A program made the position numbers and the translations under genes. Below, piece after piece: positions 1-9,250 of a stretch of 64,000 bases of DNA. Origin of the DNA: MFD01213-c1 sp963704405 (GTDB taxonomy: Bacteria > Planctomycetota > Phycisphaerae > Tepidisphaerales > Tepidisphaeraceae); the NCBI GenBank assembly GCA_963704405.1, contig OY969903.1, positions 1,426,001-1,490,000 of the forward strand, given 5' to 3'. The notes below the pieces were generated by a model, which was given only the letters and a program-made list of their open reading frames with translations, did no database searches and was not told the origin of the DNA. Positions within the stretch are counted from its first letter, which is position 1. Every line of letters begins with the position of its first letter.

Positions 1-290
1 AACTGTTCCGCGTTCTGAAGCCTGGCGGGTGGGGGATCGTGATGGCTCCGATTGCGTTAGGTTTGGCAATGACGATCGAAGATGTGAATCTGTCGGATGC
101 GGCGGAGCGGGTTCGGAGATTTGGACAGGATGATCATCTGCGGCTTTATGCTCGTCAGGATTTCATCGATCGACTGATCCAGGCCGGCTTTGCCGTTTCG
201 GGGCTTGGTTTTTCGCATTTCGGCGGGGATGTGCTGGAGAAAAATGGAATATCGCAAAGCTCGGTTTTGTATATCTGCGGCAAATCATAA
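1..290 (+). CDS. C-terminal end of a class I SAM-dependent methyltransferase (partial)
   Basis: The reading frame is open from the first bases of the window and ends at 290, so the gene begins outside. The visible part starts with the motif LFRVLKPGGWGIVM, the post-motif-II strand of class I methyltransferases, followed by RFGQDDHLRLYA and a DFIDRLIQAGF segment, as seen before the last strands of small-molecule or methylation-type SAM enzymes. The SAM-binding glycine motif lies outside, so the substrate cannot be judged. It points towards a run of glycosyltransferases on the opposite strand, so it may belong to a cell-surface glycan locus. The family call is fairly safe; the role is unknown. 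Confidence 0.7.
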   Translation, partial: LFRVLKPGGWGIVMAPIALGLAMTIEDVNLSDAAERVRRFGQDDHLRLYARQDFIDRLIQAGFAVSGLGFSHFGGDVLEKNGISQSSVLYICGKS

Positions 291-301
291 TGAGCGCCTA
301 T

Positions 302-1276
302 TCATTGCGCGGCTTTGCGGAAGCTGCGAAGGCGGTGGAGCGTGGATCGGAGATAACCCCGGCAAGGGCCCAGCGCGGCGTGGAATGCCAGGTTCCATGA
401 TTTCCTCTGGCCGGGACGCTGGCGGAGGACGCACCAAGCATGTGCGCGGGCGTCGGCGTACCGTTTTTCCTCGAGCGCTTTCCATGCCCATCGCGTTCGG
501 TTGAGGGCGACCGTAACGTTGCCCCATTTCGCCAGGTGTGTGGGGAGCTTCATGCCGCGGCGCTGGTATGCCTGGCGAAGTATCTCGCGGGCGTTGCGGG
601 CCTGCTGGGTTGCTTTGCGGGCGCCGACGCTTTTTTCATGCTCGCGGTAACGCATCAGATAGAGCGGAACGTTGGCGAGACGTCCGATCTCAGACATGCG
701 GAGAAACAGGTCCAGATCCTGGGCAGTGCGGAATTGTTCCCTGTAATTGCCGATTTGCGTGAGCGCGGCGCGGCGGATGAATGCGCCGAAATGAGGCATC
801 GCGCTGCTGTTTCCATTCCAGAGGCAATCGGTGATCTGCTCATGCGTGAGATAAGGACGGCTGCGATCGCGCTCAGCGCCGGCGGCGTCGGTGTGAACCA
901 CCAGGCAGCCGACCGCGGCGCACTCGGGGTGCTGGTTCATGTAGGCAAGCTGGTGTTCGAAGCGGAAGGGATCGGCCACGTCATCGGCATCCATACGGGC
1001 CACATATTGACCGCGTGCAATGGCGAGTCCGGCATTGAGGGCGGCGGTGACACCGCTGTTGGCGCGGGTGAGGATGCGGACTCGAGAATCGCGAGCGCCA
1101 TAGCTTGAAAGTATTTGTGGAGAGTCGTCCGTGGAACCGTCGTCGATGCAGAGGAACTCAAAATCGGTGACGGTCTGGGAGAGAATGCTATCCATCGCCT
1201 GCCGCAGATATTGCCCGGCGTTATAAACGGGCATCAGAACGGAGATGGCGGGCGGGATGGTTGACGTATCAGCCAT
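302..1276 (-). CDS. Glycosyltransferase family 2, first of three tandem paralogues
   Basis: This 324-residue protein has the GT-A fold signature of family 2: ISVLMPVYNAGQYL at the N-terminus, the nucleotide-binding CIDDGSTDD motif and a metal-binding RMDADD motif. No membrane segment is visible, so it is probably a cytoplasmic enzyme adding a sugar to a lipid-linked or protein-linked glycan. The frame is open upstream to 1450, but that would overlap the previous gene. The ATG at 1276 fits the start of the fold and leaves a 35-base gap, so I chose it. It is the last gene of a three-gene run transcribed leftwards; the three proteins share length and motifs and probably arose by duplication. The acceptor is unknown. 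Confidence 0.88.
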   Translation of the reverse strand: MADTSTIPPAISVLMPVYNAGQYLRQAMDSILSQTVTDFEFLCIDDGSTDDSPQILSSYGARDSRVRILTRANSGVTAALNAGLAIARGQYVARMDADDVADPFRFEHQLAYMNQHPECAAVGCLVVHTDAAGAERDRSRPYLTHEQITDCLWNGNSSAMPHFGAFIRRAALTQIGNYREQFRTAQDLDLFLRMSEIGRLANVPLYLMRYREHEKSVGARKATQQARNAREILRQAYQRRGMKLPTHLAKWGNVTVALNRTRWAWKALEEKRYADARAHAWCVLRQRPGQRKSWNLAFHAALGPCRGYLRSTLHRLRSFRKAAQ

Positions 1277-1311
1277 ATAGCATCTGACGGCAAGGGCGGC
1301 GGACTGCAGAA

Positions 1312-2217
1312 TCAGCGGCCGCGGAGGGCGCAGTACATCAGCTTCCAGGACTGGGACGAAAACGGGGCGAGGCGCAGCGTTTCGCGGGCATACTTGCGGG
1401 CGGTGCTGACATGGCCGGCCTGAAGGCTCATCCATCCCCATTGGCGGCATCGGTCCAATGGCGCCTTTGGTTTAGATGGATTTGAATGGATGGGGAGTTT
1501 TTCCGATAAACCGCGCCGCCGCCAGGCATCGGACAAAATGGAATTCATGGTTTTGCTGGAAGTCGGTGACTCGACGAATGTGAGGCTGCCGAGATATTGC
1601 CGGTATGAAAGAAGAATATCGGGCAGGTTTTCGAGCTTGCCCCGCTCGGCGAGGCGAAGAAACAGGTCGTGATCTTCGTGAAGCGAGAGGTCAGGCCGAT
1701 AAGAACCAGCGGCAATGACGGCTTCCCGGCGATACATACAGGATGGCTGCGCAATCGACCAGCCGCCCTGCATCAGGCAGGACTCGATCTGTTCATGACC
1801 CATGGTCGTGTGGCGCATCATATAGAGGGGCAATCCCTCTTCATCGATGAGCATCATGTGCGAACCGACGGCAACGCAATCAGGATTCTGACGAAGGAAA
1901 TCGATCTGCTTTTCCAGGCGCTTAGGCGAGGCGATGTCATCACTGTCCATGCGGGCGAGAAATTCGCCGCGGGCTTCGGTGATGGCGCGATTGGCGGCGG
2001 CGGCGACACCCGCGTGCGGTTCGCGAATCAGGCGAATACGCGGATCGCGGGCGGCAAGGGATTCAAGGATTTGAAGCGTGCCATCCGTCGATCCGTCATC
2101 GACGATGATGAATTCGAAATCGGTGAAGGTCTGGGTGAGGATGCTGCGAACCGCCGGCTGCACGAAACGTGCGGCGTTGTAGACCGGCATGTAGACAGAG
2201 AGTGTTGCGACGCTCAT
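1312..2217 (-). CDS. Glycosyltransferase family 2, second of three tandem paralogues
   Basis: The 301-residue protein starts with MSVATLSVYMPVYNA and carries IVDDGSTDG and RMDSDD, the nucleotide- and metal-binding motifs of GT2 enzymes. The start at 2217 shares one base with the stop codon of the upstream paralogue in a TAATG overlap, which shows translational coupling and excludes the longer open frame to 2277. Its C-terminal third is similar in layout to its two neighbours: a conserved LHEDHDLFLRLAERGKL motif, then a basic tail. It probably transfers one sugar in a short surface glycan made by the three enzymes in turn. Donor and acceptor cannot be read from the sequence. Confidence 0.88.
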   Translation of the reverse strand: MSVATLSVYMPVYNAARFVQPAVRSILTQTFTDFEFIIVDDGSTDGTLQILESLAARDPRIRLIREPHAGVAAAANRAITEARGEFLARMDSDDIASPKRLEKQIDFLRQNPDCVAVGSHMMLIDEEGLPLYMMRHTTMGHEQIESCLMQGGWSIAQPSCMYRREAVIAAGSYRPDLSLHEDHDLFLRLAERGKLENLPDILLSYRQYLGSLTFVESPTSSKTMNSILSDAWRRRGLSEKLPIHSNPSKPKAPLDRCRQWGWMSLQAGHVSTARKYARETLRLAPFSSQSWKLMYCALRGR

Positions 2218-3125
2218 TAATATCCTCGCAGCGCACAGTATGCAGCGCGCCACGCCAGAGTCGATCCGGGTGCACACTTCAAGGCGGACCAGGCGTGTCT
2301 TCGAGCGCCCCGGATGTTCTTATCCCGCAGCGCGGCCCAGATCCAAGAAATGTATCTTGCGGCGGGAGGCTGGTCCCAGGCGCTGGGGAATTTCATCCCC
2401 TGCGGCATCATGAGCCCGCGGCGACGGTACGCTTCAGCCAGCAGCGCTGGTTTGTTTGACATCTGAGTGTGGCTGTTTTTCCAGTTGCTGCTGGAAGCGT
2501 GCAGTCGGTATTTGACCAGAACATCAGGCAGATTCGCCAAACGTCCAACTTCGGCTAATCGCAGGAACAGGTCGAAGTCTTCGGAGTAGGGATAGTCGTG
2601 ACGATAACCACCGGCTTTCAGTGCCGCACTTTTGCGAAGCATCGCCGCGGGCTGCGGAAGTGCCCATCCGCTGCCACGAAGGAACTCCGCTTCAATTTCT
2701 TCATGCGTGAGTTTGTGGTCTGTGATGCGCAGCGGCGAGCCGAAAGGCTCAATCACCTGCATGCGCGAACCCACGGCCACGACTTCCGGATGTGCAGTTA
2801 GGAAATCGAACTGTTTTTGCAGGCGGTCGGGCAGGTACAGATCATCAGCGTCGGCGCGGGCGATCAGATCAGAACGAGCGGCGGCCAGGCCGGCATTGGC
2901 GGCATCGACGATTCCGCCGTGGGGGATTTGCAGCGGGCGAACACGGGCGTCGCGGGCTTGATATTCCTTGAGTATTGCAAAGGTCCGGTCAGTTGAGCCA
3001 TCGTCAACGACGATCAGCTCAAAGTCGGAAAAAGTCTGGGCGAGAAGAGAGTCGAGCGTCTGCGCGAGAAATCGCTGCGCGTTGTAGGCGCCGACGACAA
3101 CGGAAACTTTGGGCGGTGCCGACAT
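2217..3125 (-). CDS. Glycosyltransferase family 2, third of three tandem paralogues
   Basis: This is the promoter-proximal gene of the run, 302 residues. It shows VSVVVGAYNAQRFL, VVDDGSTDR and ARADADD, all typical of family 2. The shared SEDFDLFLRLAEVGRL motif links it to the other two paralogues and probably sits at the acceptor side of the active site. Its stop overlaps the next start, so the three genes form one transcription unit. No transmembrane segment is seen. The upstream 255 bases up to the alpha-galactosidase gene hold both divergent promoters; I could not fix them. Confidence 0.88.
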   Translation of the reverse strand: MSAPPKVSVVVGAYNAQRFLAQTLDSLLAQTFSDFELIVVDDGSTDRTFAILKEYQARDARVRPLQIPHGGIVDAANAGLAAARSDLIARADADDLYLPDRLQKQFDFLTAHPEVVAVGSRMQVIEPFGSPLRITDHKLTHEEIEAEFLRGSGWALPQPAAMLRKSAALKAGGYRHDYPYSEDFDLFLRLAEVGRLANLPDVLVKYRLHASSSNWKNSHTQMSNKPALLAEAYRRRGLMMPQGMKFPSAWDQPPAARYISWIWAALRDKNIRGARRHAWSALKCAPGSTLAWRAAYCALRGY

Positions 3126-3380
3126 CGGGTAGATTGATGAGCAATTCTACATGCAGCATCGGCTCTGGAAAGTGGTGGCGTTAAATGTCCAGGGGCAACA
3201 CCGGGCGGCGATGTGATATTGGGGACAATAATAATGCAACCCATGAGCGAGGAGGGGACGCTGGATGAGGCAGTGCATTTTAAATGGTTTGGCGTAATTC
3301 ATGGATTTATTGGGATCGGTGCGGATTTTACTGCAATTATCGCTGGCACGGGCCTCCGGCCCATGTCACGATAAGCGATT

Positions 3381-5193
3381 ATGAAATGCGTTGGTTTGGT
3401 GGTTTTGATTGTGCTGGTGTTTGTTGGCCGGGTCCGGGCGGAGGGAGGGGAAATTGCGTTGGTCGTACCGGCGTCGCAGCCTGCATATTGGTCGGTTGCG
3501 CCGACGCCGCCGATGGGGTGGAATAGCTGGGATTGTTTTGGCACAGGGGTGACGGAGGACCAGACGAAGCGGGAGGCGGACTATATGGCGGAGAAGCTGG
3601 CGGCGCATGGGTGGCAGTATGTGGTGGTGGATATTCAGTGGTATGAACCGCAGTCGAAGGGTTTGAGTTATCGGGAGGGGGCCAAGCTGGTGATGGATGG
3701 GTACGGGCGGTTGTTGCCGGCGGAGAATAAGTTTCCATCCGCCGCGGGGGGGGGTGGGGTTTGGAAAGTTGGCGGAATATGTGCATTCGAAGGGGTTGAA
3801 GTTTGGTGTGCATTTGATGCGCGGGATTCCGCGGCAGGCCGTGGAAGCGCGGACGCCGATCCTGGGGACCGGGTTCACGGCGGCGGATATTGCGGATCTG
3901 AAAAATGTGTGCAAATGGAATCACGATATGTACGGCGTGGATATGTCCAGGCGGGGGGCGCAAGCATATTACGATTCGGTGTTCAAACTGTTTGCGGAGT
4001 GGGGTTTGGATTTTGTGAAGGTGGATGACTTGAGTCGCCCGTACCGGACGGCGGAGGTGGAAGCATATCGGCACGCGATCGATCAATGCGGACGGGCGAT
4101 GGTGCTGAGCATGTCGCCGGGTGGGGAAAATACGGACTGTGGGCCGCATGCGATAATGAATGCGAATATGTGGCGGATCACCGATGATTTCTGGGATGAC
4201 TGGATGCCCCTGAAGGAACACTTCGAAGTGAACAGGCGATGGGAACAATATAGCGGGCCGGGGCACTGGCCGGACCCGGATATGCTGCCGCTGGGGGCGA
4301 TTCAGGGGAAGAAGGGATGGACGCGGTTCAGCGAGGCGGAGCAGTATACACTCATGACGCTGTGGGCGATCGGCCGATCGCCGCTCGTGATGGGCGGCGA
4401 TCTATTGAAAAATGATGCGTTTACGCTATCGCTGCTCAGCAATGACGAAGTCATTGAGGTGGATCAACATAGTGTCGGTGGACATGAACTGTTTCATCGA
4501 GGAGATGAGGTGGCGTGGGCAGCGGATGTGCCAGGGTCGAAGGATAAATATCTGGCGGTATTTAACGCGAGCGATGGGTATCTGGATGAATCGAAAGCGG
4601 CTTGGCAGAGTGATGTGATTAAATACAAGACGACGGGGCAGGACACGGATGTTGATCTGGATATTTCGGGAGCGGTGAAGCTGGCGCTGGTGGTGAATGG
4701 AGAAGGCGGGCAGGCCGTAGACTGGGTTGAGCCGCACCTGGCGGGGACGAATGGCGAGAAAAAGTTGACGGAGATGAGCTGGACTTCGGCTTCAACAGGG
4801 GCAGGGCGGGTGCAGAAGAACAAGAATGCGAGCGGGGGGAAACTGGTGGTAGGGGATCAGAGTGGGGCGTATGGGCTGGGGGTGAATTGCCGGTCGGTGA
4901 TTGAGTATAAATTGCTGCCGGGATATTCGCGGTTTAAGGCAAAGGTGGGGTTAGATCGAGGTGGCGCAAAAGGGAGCGGGGTTCGGTGTCTGCTGTTTTT
5001 GGTTAAGCCGGAATCGGAGGAGGTGGCGGGGCGGAAGGTTTCGGTTTCATTAGGAGATTTGGGGTTTGCGGGGGCGTGTGAGGTTCGGGATCTTTGGAAG
5101 CATGAGGAAGTGGGGGTATTCAATGGGGAGTTTGGAACGGAGTTGGCCTGGCATGGCGCGGGGTTGTTCCGGGTTTCGCCGAAGGTGCCCTGA
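3381..5193 (+). CDS. Alpha-galactosidase, GH27 family, with C-terminal NPCBM domain (frameshifted)
   Basis: The secreted enzyme begins with a signal peptide (hydrophobic stretch ending RVRA). The GH27 start motif PPMGWNSWDCFG follows. FVKVDD carries the catalytic nucleophile aspartate and RITDDFWDDW the acid/base aspartate. After the barrel there is a beta-sandwich and an NPCBM-type carbohydrate-binding domain from about 4770. It should release terminal alpha-galactose from oligosaccharides outside the cytoplasm. The frame shifts by one inside a run of nine G at 3746-3754; both sides match the family, so one extra G is the simplest explanation. A sugar ABC transporter follows 220 bases downstream and probably imports the product. 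Confidence 0.87.
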
Positions 5194-5412
5194 GAGTAAG
5201 GTATGGCCAATAATTTTCATTTCGGATCGGACCTATTCCAGCCCGTTCGCCGGCGGCCGCCTAATCTGCCGGCGTCAATATCGGAGGACGGCAAAAGGCA
5301 GGAATTTGTGGGCGAGTTGAATAGTTCCAGCGTGTGAAGTAATTAGGTCTTTCGGCGGCACGTTTTTGTTCGATTCGGCATCAGTCGAAATCTACCAGGC
5401 AGGAGATGAACT

Positions 5413-6420
5413 ATGACAGGGCGATGGACTTGGATCGGGGCGGTCGTTCTTTCGATCGCATTTGTAACTGGATGCAATAAGGACAATTCTTCTTCCTCAA
5501 CCGCGACGACGCAGGCGAGCGGCGGGGGAGCCGGCGATAGCAAGACTTTAAACCTGGCGTTTGTGACGAACAACGCCGCGGATTTCTGGACGATTGCGCG
5601 GGCGGGGTGCATGAAGGCGCATGAGGAGATGCCGGATGTAAACGTGGATTTTCAGATTCCGGCCAGCCCCTCGCTGGCGGATCAGAAGCGGATCATCGAC
5701 GACCTGCTGACGCGCGGCGTGCAGGGGATCGCCATCAGCCCGGTCGATCCCGCAAACAGCACTGAAATGCTCAATAATGTCGCCAAACAGGCGGTGCTCT
5801 TCACGCAGGATAGCGATGCGCCGCAGAGCGATCGGGCGTGTTATGTCGGCACGAACAATGTCGATGCGGGGAAACAGGCCGGCGAGTTGGTGAAGCAGGC
5901 GTTGCCCAATGGCGGGAAGATCATGATCTTCGTCGGCAAGCGCGACGCCCAGAATGCCCGCGAGCGCTATCAGGGGCTGGAAGAAGCATTAAAGGGATCG
6001 AATGTTTCGATCATCGATGTGCGCACAGATAATACGGACCCGGTGCGGGCTAAGGCGAATGTCGCCGACACGCTGGTGAATTATCCGGACATCGCGGGGC
6101 TGGTCGGACTATGGAGCTATAACGGGCCTGCGATTTTGAATGCGGTTAATGAAGGCGGCAAAATTGGTCAGGTGAAGATTGTTTGCTTTGATGAAGACGA
6201 TCAGACGCTGGCCGGCGTGCGCAGCGGGGCGATTTATGCAACGGTGGTGCAGCAGCCGTTCGAGTTCGGGCGGCTGGCGATGGAACTGATGGCGAAGTAT
6301 CTCAAGGGAGACAAGTCGGCCATCCCGCCGAGCAAGCAGATTTTCATTCCGACGCTGGCGATTAATAAAGATAAAGTGGATGAGTTTGAGGCGAACTTGA
6401 AGAAGCTGCGAGGACGATGA
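5413..6420 (+). CDS. Sugar ABC transporter substrate-binding lipoprotein, ribose/galactose type
   Basis: The 335-residue protein has a lipoprotein signal with lipobox VTGC, a Ser/Thr/Gly-rich linker, and then the periplasmic-binding-protein type 1 fold, starting TLNLAFVTNNAADFW. IIDDLLTRGVQGIAISPVD is the typical RbsB-like segment. It captures a monosaccharide and hands it to the ATPase and permease encoded next. A clear ribosome site AGGAG stands 7 bases before the ATG. The three transporter genes run in the usual order B-A-C after an alpha-galactosidase, so galactose or a galactoside is a reasonable substrate; that is inference from position only. A 256-base gap with repeats separates it from the ATPase gene. 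Confidence 0.9.
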   Translation: MTGRWTWIGAVVLSIAFVTGCNKDNSSSSTATTQASGGGAGDSKTLNLAFVTNNAADFWTIARAGCMKAHEEMPDVNVDFQIPASPSLADQKRIIDDLLTRGVQGIAISPVDPANSTEMLNNVAKQAVLFTQDSDAPQSDRACYVGTNNVDAGKQAGELVKQALPNGGKIMIFVGKRDAQNARERYQGLEEALKGSNVSIIDVRTDNTDPVRAKANVADTLVNYPDIAGLVGLWSYNGPAILNAVNEGGKIGQVKIVCFDEDDQTLAGVRSGAIYATVVQQPFEFGRLAMELMAKYLKGDKSAIPPSKQIFIPTLAINKDKVDEFEANLKKLRGR

Positions 6421-6446
6421 TTTTTAACTGGCGTTGGGTATTGGTT

Positions 6447-6655
6447 TACTGAATGTGAATTAATCGCCGAGGGCACGGAAGGCACGGAGAAGATGGTTTT
6501 AACCACCGATGCGCGCGGATGCACACAGATAAGAAATAGTTATCTTGTCTTGATCTGGGCATAGGTGTGCATCGGTGGTTCATTACTTTTGTCTTTTTCT
6601 TTGCCGTGTGCTCGATGTCTGTGTGGTTCATTATTCCTTATTAAAGCACCTGTAG
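6447..6655. repeat. Intergenic repeat block with inverted copies
   Basis: Between the binding-protein and ATPase genes lie several related GC-rich words. AACCACCGATGC at 6501-6512 is matched by its exact reverse complement at 6569-6580. Around it are purine-rich repeats (GAGGGCACGGAAGGCACGGAG upstream; GATGTCTGTGTGGTTCATT in inverted sense near 6615-6633). The arrangement could fold into a long hairpin in the transcript between two genes of one operon, where it might tune the ratio of binding protein to ATPase, as REP-like elements do. No coding potential is seen. Confidence 0.5.
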
Positions 6656-6676
6656 CCTGGCAGCATGGGATGATTC

Positions 6677-8177
6677 ATGCCGATTCTTGAGCTTCGTGGG
6701 ATTTGCAAGAGTTTTCCGGGCGTGGTGGCGCTGGATCGGGTTTCGCTTTCGGTTGAGAGGGGGGAGGTGGTGGCGTTGATTGGGGAGAACGGGGCGGGGA
6801 AGTCTACCCTCATGAAGACGCTGGGCGGGGTGCATCAGCCGGAGGCGGGCGAGATTTATATTGAAGGCGTGCCGACGGTGATTCGGTCGGTCGCGGATTC
6901 GGTTCGGCTGGGAATTGGGTTTGTGCATCAGGAACTCAACAACCTGGACAATCTGGATGTGGCGGGGAATTTGTTTCTGGGCGCGAGCCGCTTTGGGGCG
7001 GCCCGCTGAAGCTGATCGATCGCAAGGCGATGCTGGAGCAGAGCAGGCGCTATCTGGATCGCCTGGGATTGAAGGTGTCGCCGCGGACACCGCTGAGCGG
7101 GTTGTCGATTGCACAGCAGCAGATGGTGGAGATCGCCAAGGCGTTGTCGCAGAATGCACGGATTTTGATAATGGATGAGCCGACGAGTTCACTGACCGCG
7201 GGGGAAACAGATCGGCTGCTGGCGACGGTGAAGGATTTGCAAGCGGAAGGCGTGAGCATTTTGTACATTTCGCATCGGCTTGGGGAGATTCGGCAGATCG
7301 CCGATCGCGTGGTGGCGCTGCGTGATGGAAAAAACGCGGGAGGACTGGCGAAGGAGGAGATCACGCACGACAACATGGTGCGGTTGATGGTAGGGCGGGA
7401 GGTGAAATTTTTTTATGCGGCAGGCGGGTCTTCACCGCGGCATGGACGGTTGAGCGTGCGGGGGATTCGCACGAATGCAAGGCCGGGAAACGTTGTGAGT
7501 TTTGATGCGGCGGGCGGGGAAATTCTGGGATTTGCCGGGCTGGTCGGGGCGGGACGGTCGGAACTGATGCAGGCGATTTTTGGTGTCGATCGGATGATTG
7601 AGGGGAGCGTGATTCTCGATGGGCAACCGCTGAAATTGAATGGGCCTCGGGATGCGATTAAGGCGGGGATTTTTCTGGTGCCGGAAGATCGGCGAAAGAC
7701 GGGGCTGGTCGTCGACATGACCATTCGGGAGAACATCACGCTGCCGGGGATTTGGAAGTACACAACGTCAACGTTGATCAGCCGCCGGAAGGAATGCGTG
7801 GATGCTGAAGCGCAGGTGAAGTCATTGCGGGTGAAGACGCCTTCGGTTGAGGTGAAGGCAGTAAACCTGAGCGGGGGAAATCAGCAGAAGGTGGTGCTGG
7901 GGAAGTGGCTGGCGCTCTCGCCACGCGTGCTGATCGTGGATGAACCGACGCGCGGTATTGATGTGGCGCGAAGGCGGAAATTTATCGGCTGCTGCGCGCG
8001 CTGTCGGATACCGGGGTGGCGGTGATTGTAGTGTCGAGTGATCTGGAAGAAGTGTTGAACATCAGCGACCGGATCGCGGTGATGCGAGAAGGCGCGATCG
8101 CGGGTACGCTGGCGCGGGAACAGTTTTCAGAGCAGGCGGTAATGGATTTGGCATTTGGGAATGCGGGGGCGGCGTGA
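6677..8177 (+). CDS. Sugar ABC transporter ATP-binding protein with two nucleotide-binding domains (two frameshifts)
   Basis: Read through two single-base losses, this is a 500-residue RbsA/MglA-type ATPase with two cassette domains. Domain one has Walker A GENGAGKST and Walker B LIMDEPTSSL; domain two has the degenerate A-loop region GLVGAGRSEL, the signature LSGGNQQKV and LIVDEPTRGIDV. It energises import with the permease encoded next. The frame breaks at 6979-6981 (LFLG to REPLWGGPLKL) and at 7965-7966 (DV to GAKAEIYRLL); adding one G at each restores the family sequence exactly. The last 50 residues, including VVSSDLEEVL, lie in the third frame and end at 8177. I regard the gene as intact in the organism. 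Confidence 0.88.
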
Positions 8178-8206
8178 GGATTTTGGATTGGGCTCTGTGA
8201 GGTTCA

Positions 8207-9223
8207 ATGAAAAAAGAGCTGGGTATCACAGTCATTCTGGTGGCGCTGTTTATCGTGGTGTCGATTTTGAACCCGCGATTTCTGAGTCCGATGAATTTGC
8301 AGAATGTGTCGAACCTCGTCGGCATTTTTGGCATCTTCAGCATCGGAATGGGGATCGTCATCATTACCGGGGGGATCGATCTTTCAGTGGGGTCGGCGTT
8401 TGCGCTGCAGGGCGTGTTTCTTTCGTTTGCGATGATTCAGTGGCATTGGCCTTGGCCGTTGGCAGTGCTTGCATCCATTCTTTTATTGATCGGCCTTGGC
8501 TTGTTTCATGGGGTGTCGGTGACGATGTTCCAGCTTCAGCCGTTTATTGTGACGTTGTGCGGGCTGCTGGTTTATCGAAGCCAGGCGAGATTTTTTGCAC
8601 ATGAGGAGACGCAGGGTTTTATCAGCGAGTCTGGCCGCACTTTGCATGCGTTTGCGACACGAGTATTTCACATTGGAAATATGGGGATTCCGATGCCGTT
8701 TGTGGCGCTGCTGGTGATCGGCTTCATCATGTGGCTGGTGCTGCATCGCTCTGTTTACGGGCGATATTTGTTTGCCGTGGGAAAGAATGAAGAGGCGGCG
8801 CGGTATTCGGGCATCAATACCAAGCTGGTGATCTGCAGTGCATATGCGCTGTCGATGCTGCTGGCAGGTATTTCCGGGATATTCCTGGCGTTTTATACAT
8901 ATTCGGTTTCGCCGACGGATCATGGGACGTGGTATGAGTTGTATGCGATCGCCGCGGCCGTGCTGGGCGGATGCAGCTTGCGGGGCGGCGAGGGGAGCAT
9001 CCTGGGAATCGTGCTGGGAACCATTTTGCTGCAGGTGCTGCGAAATATGGTTGTGCTGCTTGGGATTCACAGCAGCCTGGAGCTAACGGTGATGGGCGTG
9101 GTGATTTATATTGGCGTGCTGACGGATCAGCTTCTGCGCAATCGGAAACGCAAGAGCAAACTGGCTCGGGTTGAGCCGGGATTTGAAGTGGTTCAGCCAA
9201 AGTCGGGAACGAAGGCTGGATAG
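8207..9223 (+). CDS. Sugar ABC transporter permease, RbsC type
   Basis: The 338-residue protein is almost wholly hydrophobic, with 8-10 membrane segments. It carries the family motif IITGGIDLSVGS near residue 65 and AAAVLGGCSLRGGEGS near residue 250, both typical of the RbsC/AraH/XylH permease family. It forms the membrane channel of the transporter encoded by the two genes before it. It starts 29 bases after the ATPase stop with only a weak GAGG ribosome site. The C-terminal tail is basic. The family is certain; the transported sugar is not. Confidence 0.92.
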   Translation: MKKELGITVILVALFIVVSILNPRFLSPMNLQNVSNLVGIFGIFSIGMGIVIITGGIDLSVGSAFALQGVFLSFAMIQWHWPWPLAVLASILLLIGLGLFHGVSVTMFQLQPFIVTLCGLLVYRSQARFFAHEETQGFISESGRTLHAFATRVFHIGNMGIPMPFVALLVIGFIMWLVLHRSVYGRYLFAVGKNEEAARYSGINTKLVICSAYALSMLLAGISGIFLAFYTYSVSPTDHGTWYELYAIAAAVLGGCSLRGGEGSILGIVLGTILLQVLRNMVVLLGIHSSLELTVMGVVIYIGVLTDQLLRNRKRKSKLARVEPGFEVVQPKSGTKAG

Positions 9224-9250
9224 CCGCCTTTGTATCCTGAGGATGTGGCG

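Noticed and set aside
440..1108. Long open frame on the plus strand opposite the first glycosyltransferase
   Set aside because: It is the antisense of a clear GT2 gene with high G+C; no motif or ribosome site of its own.
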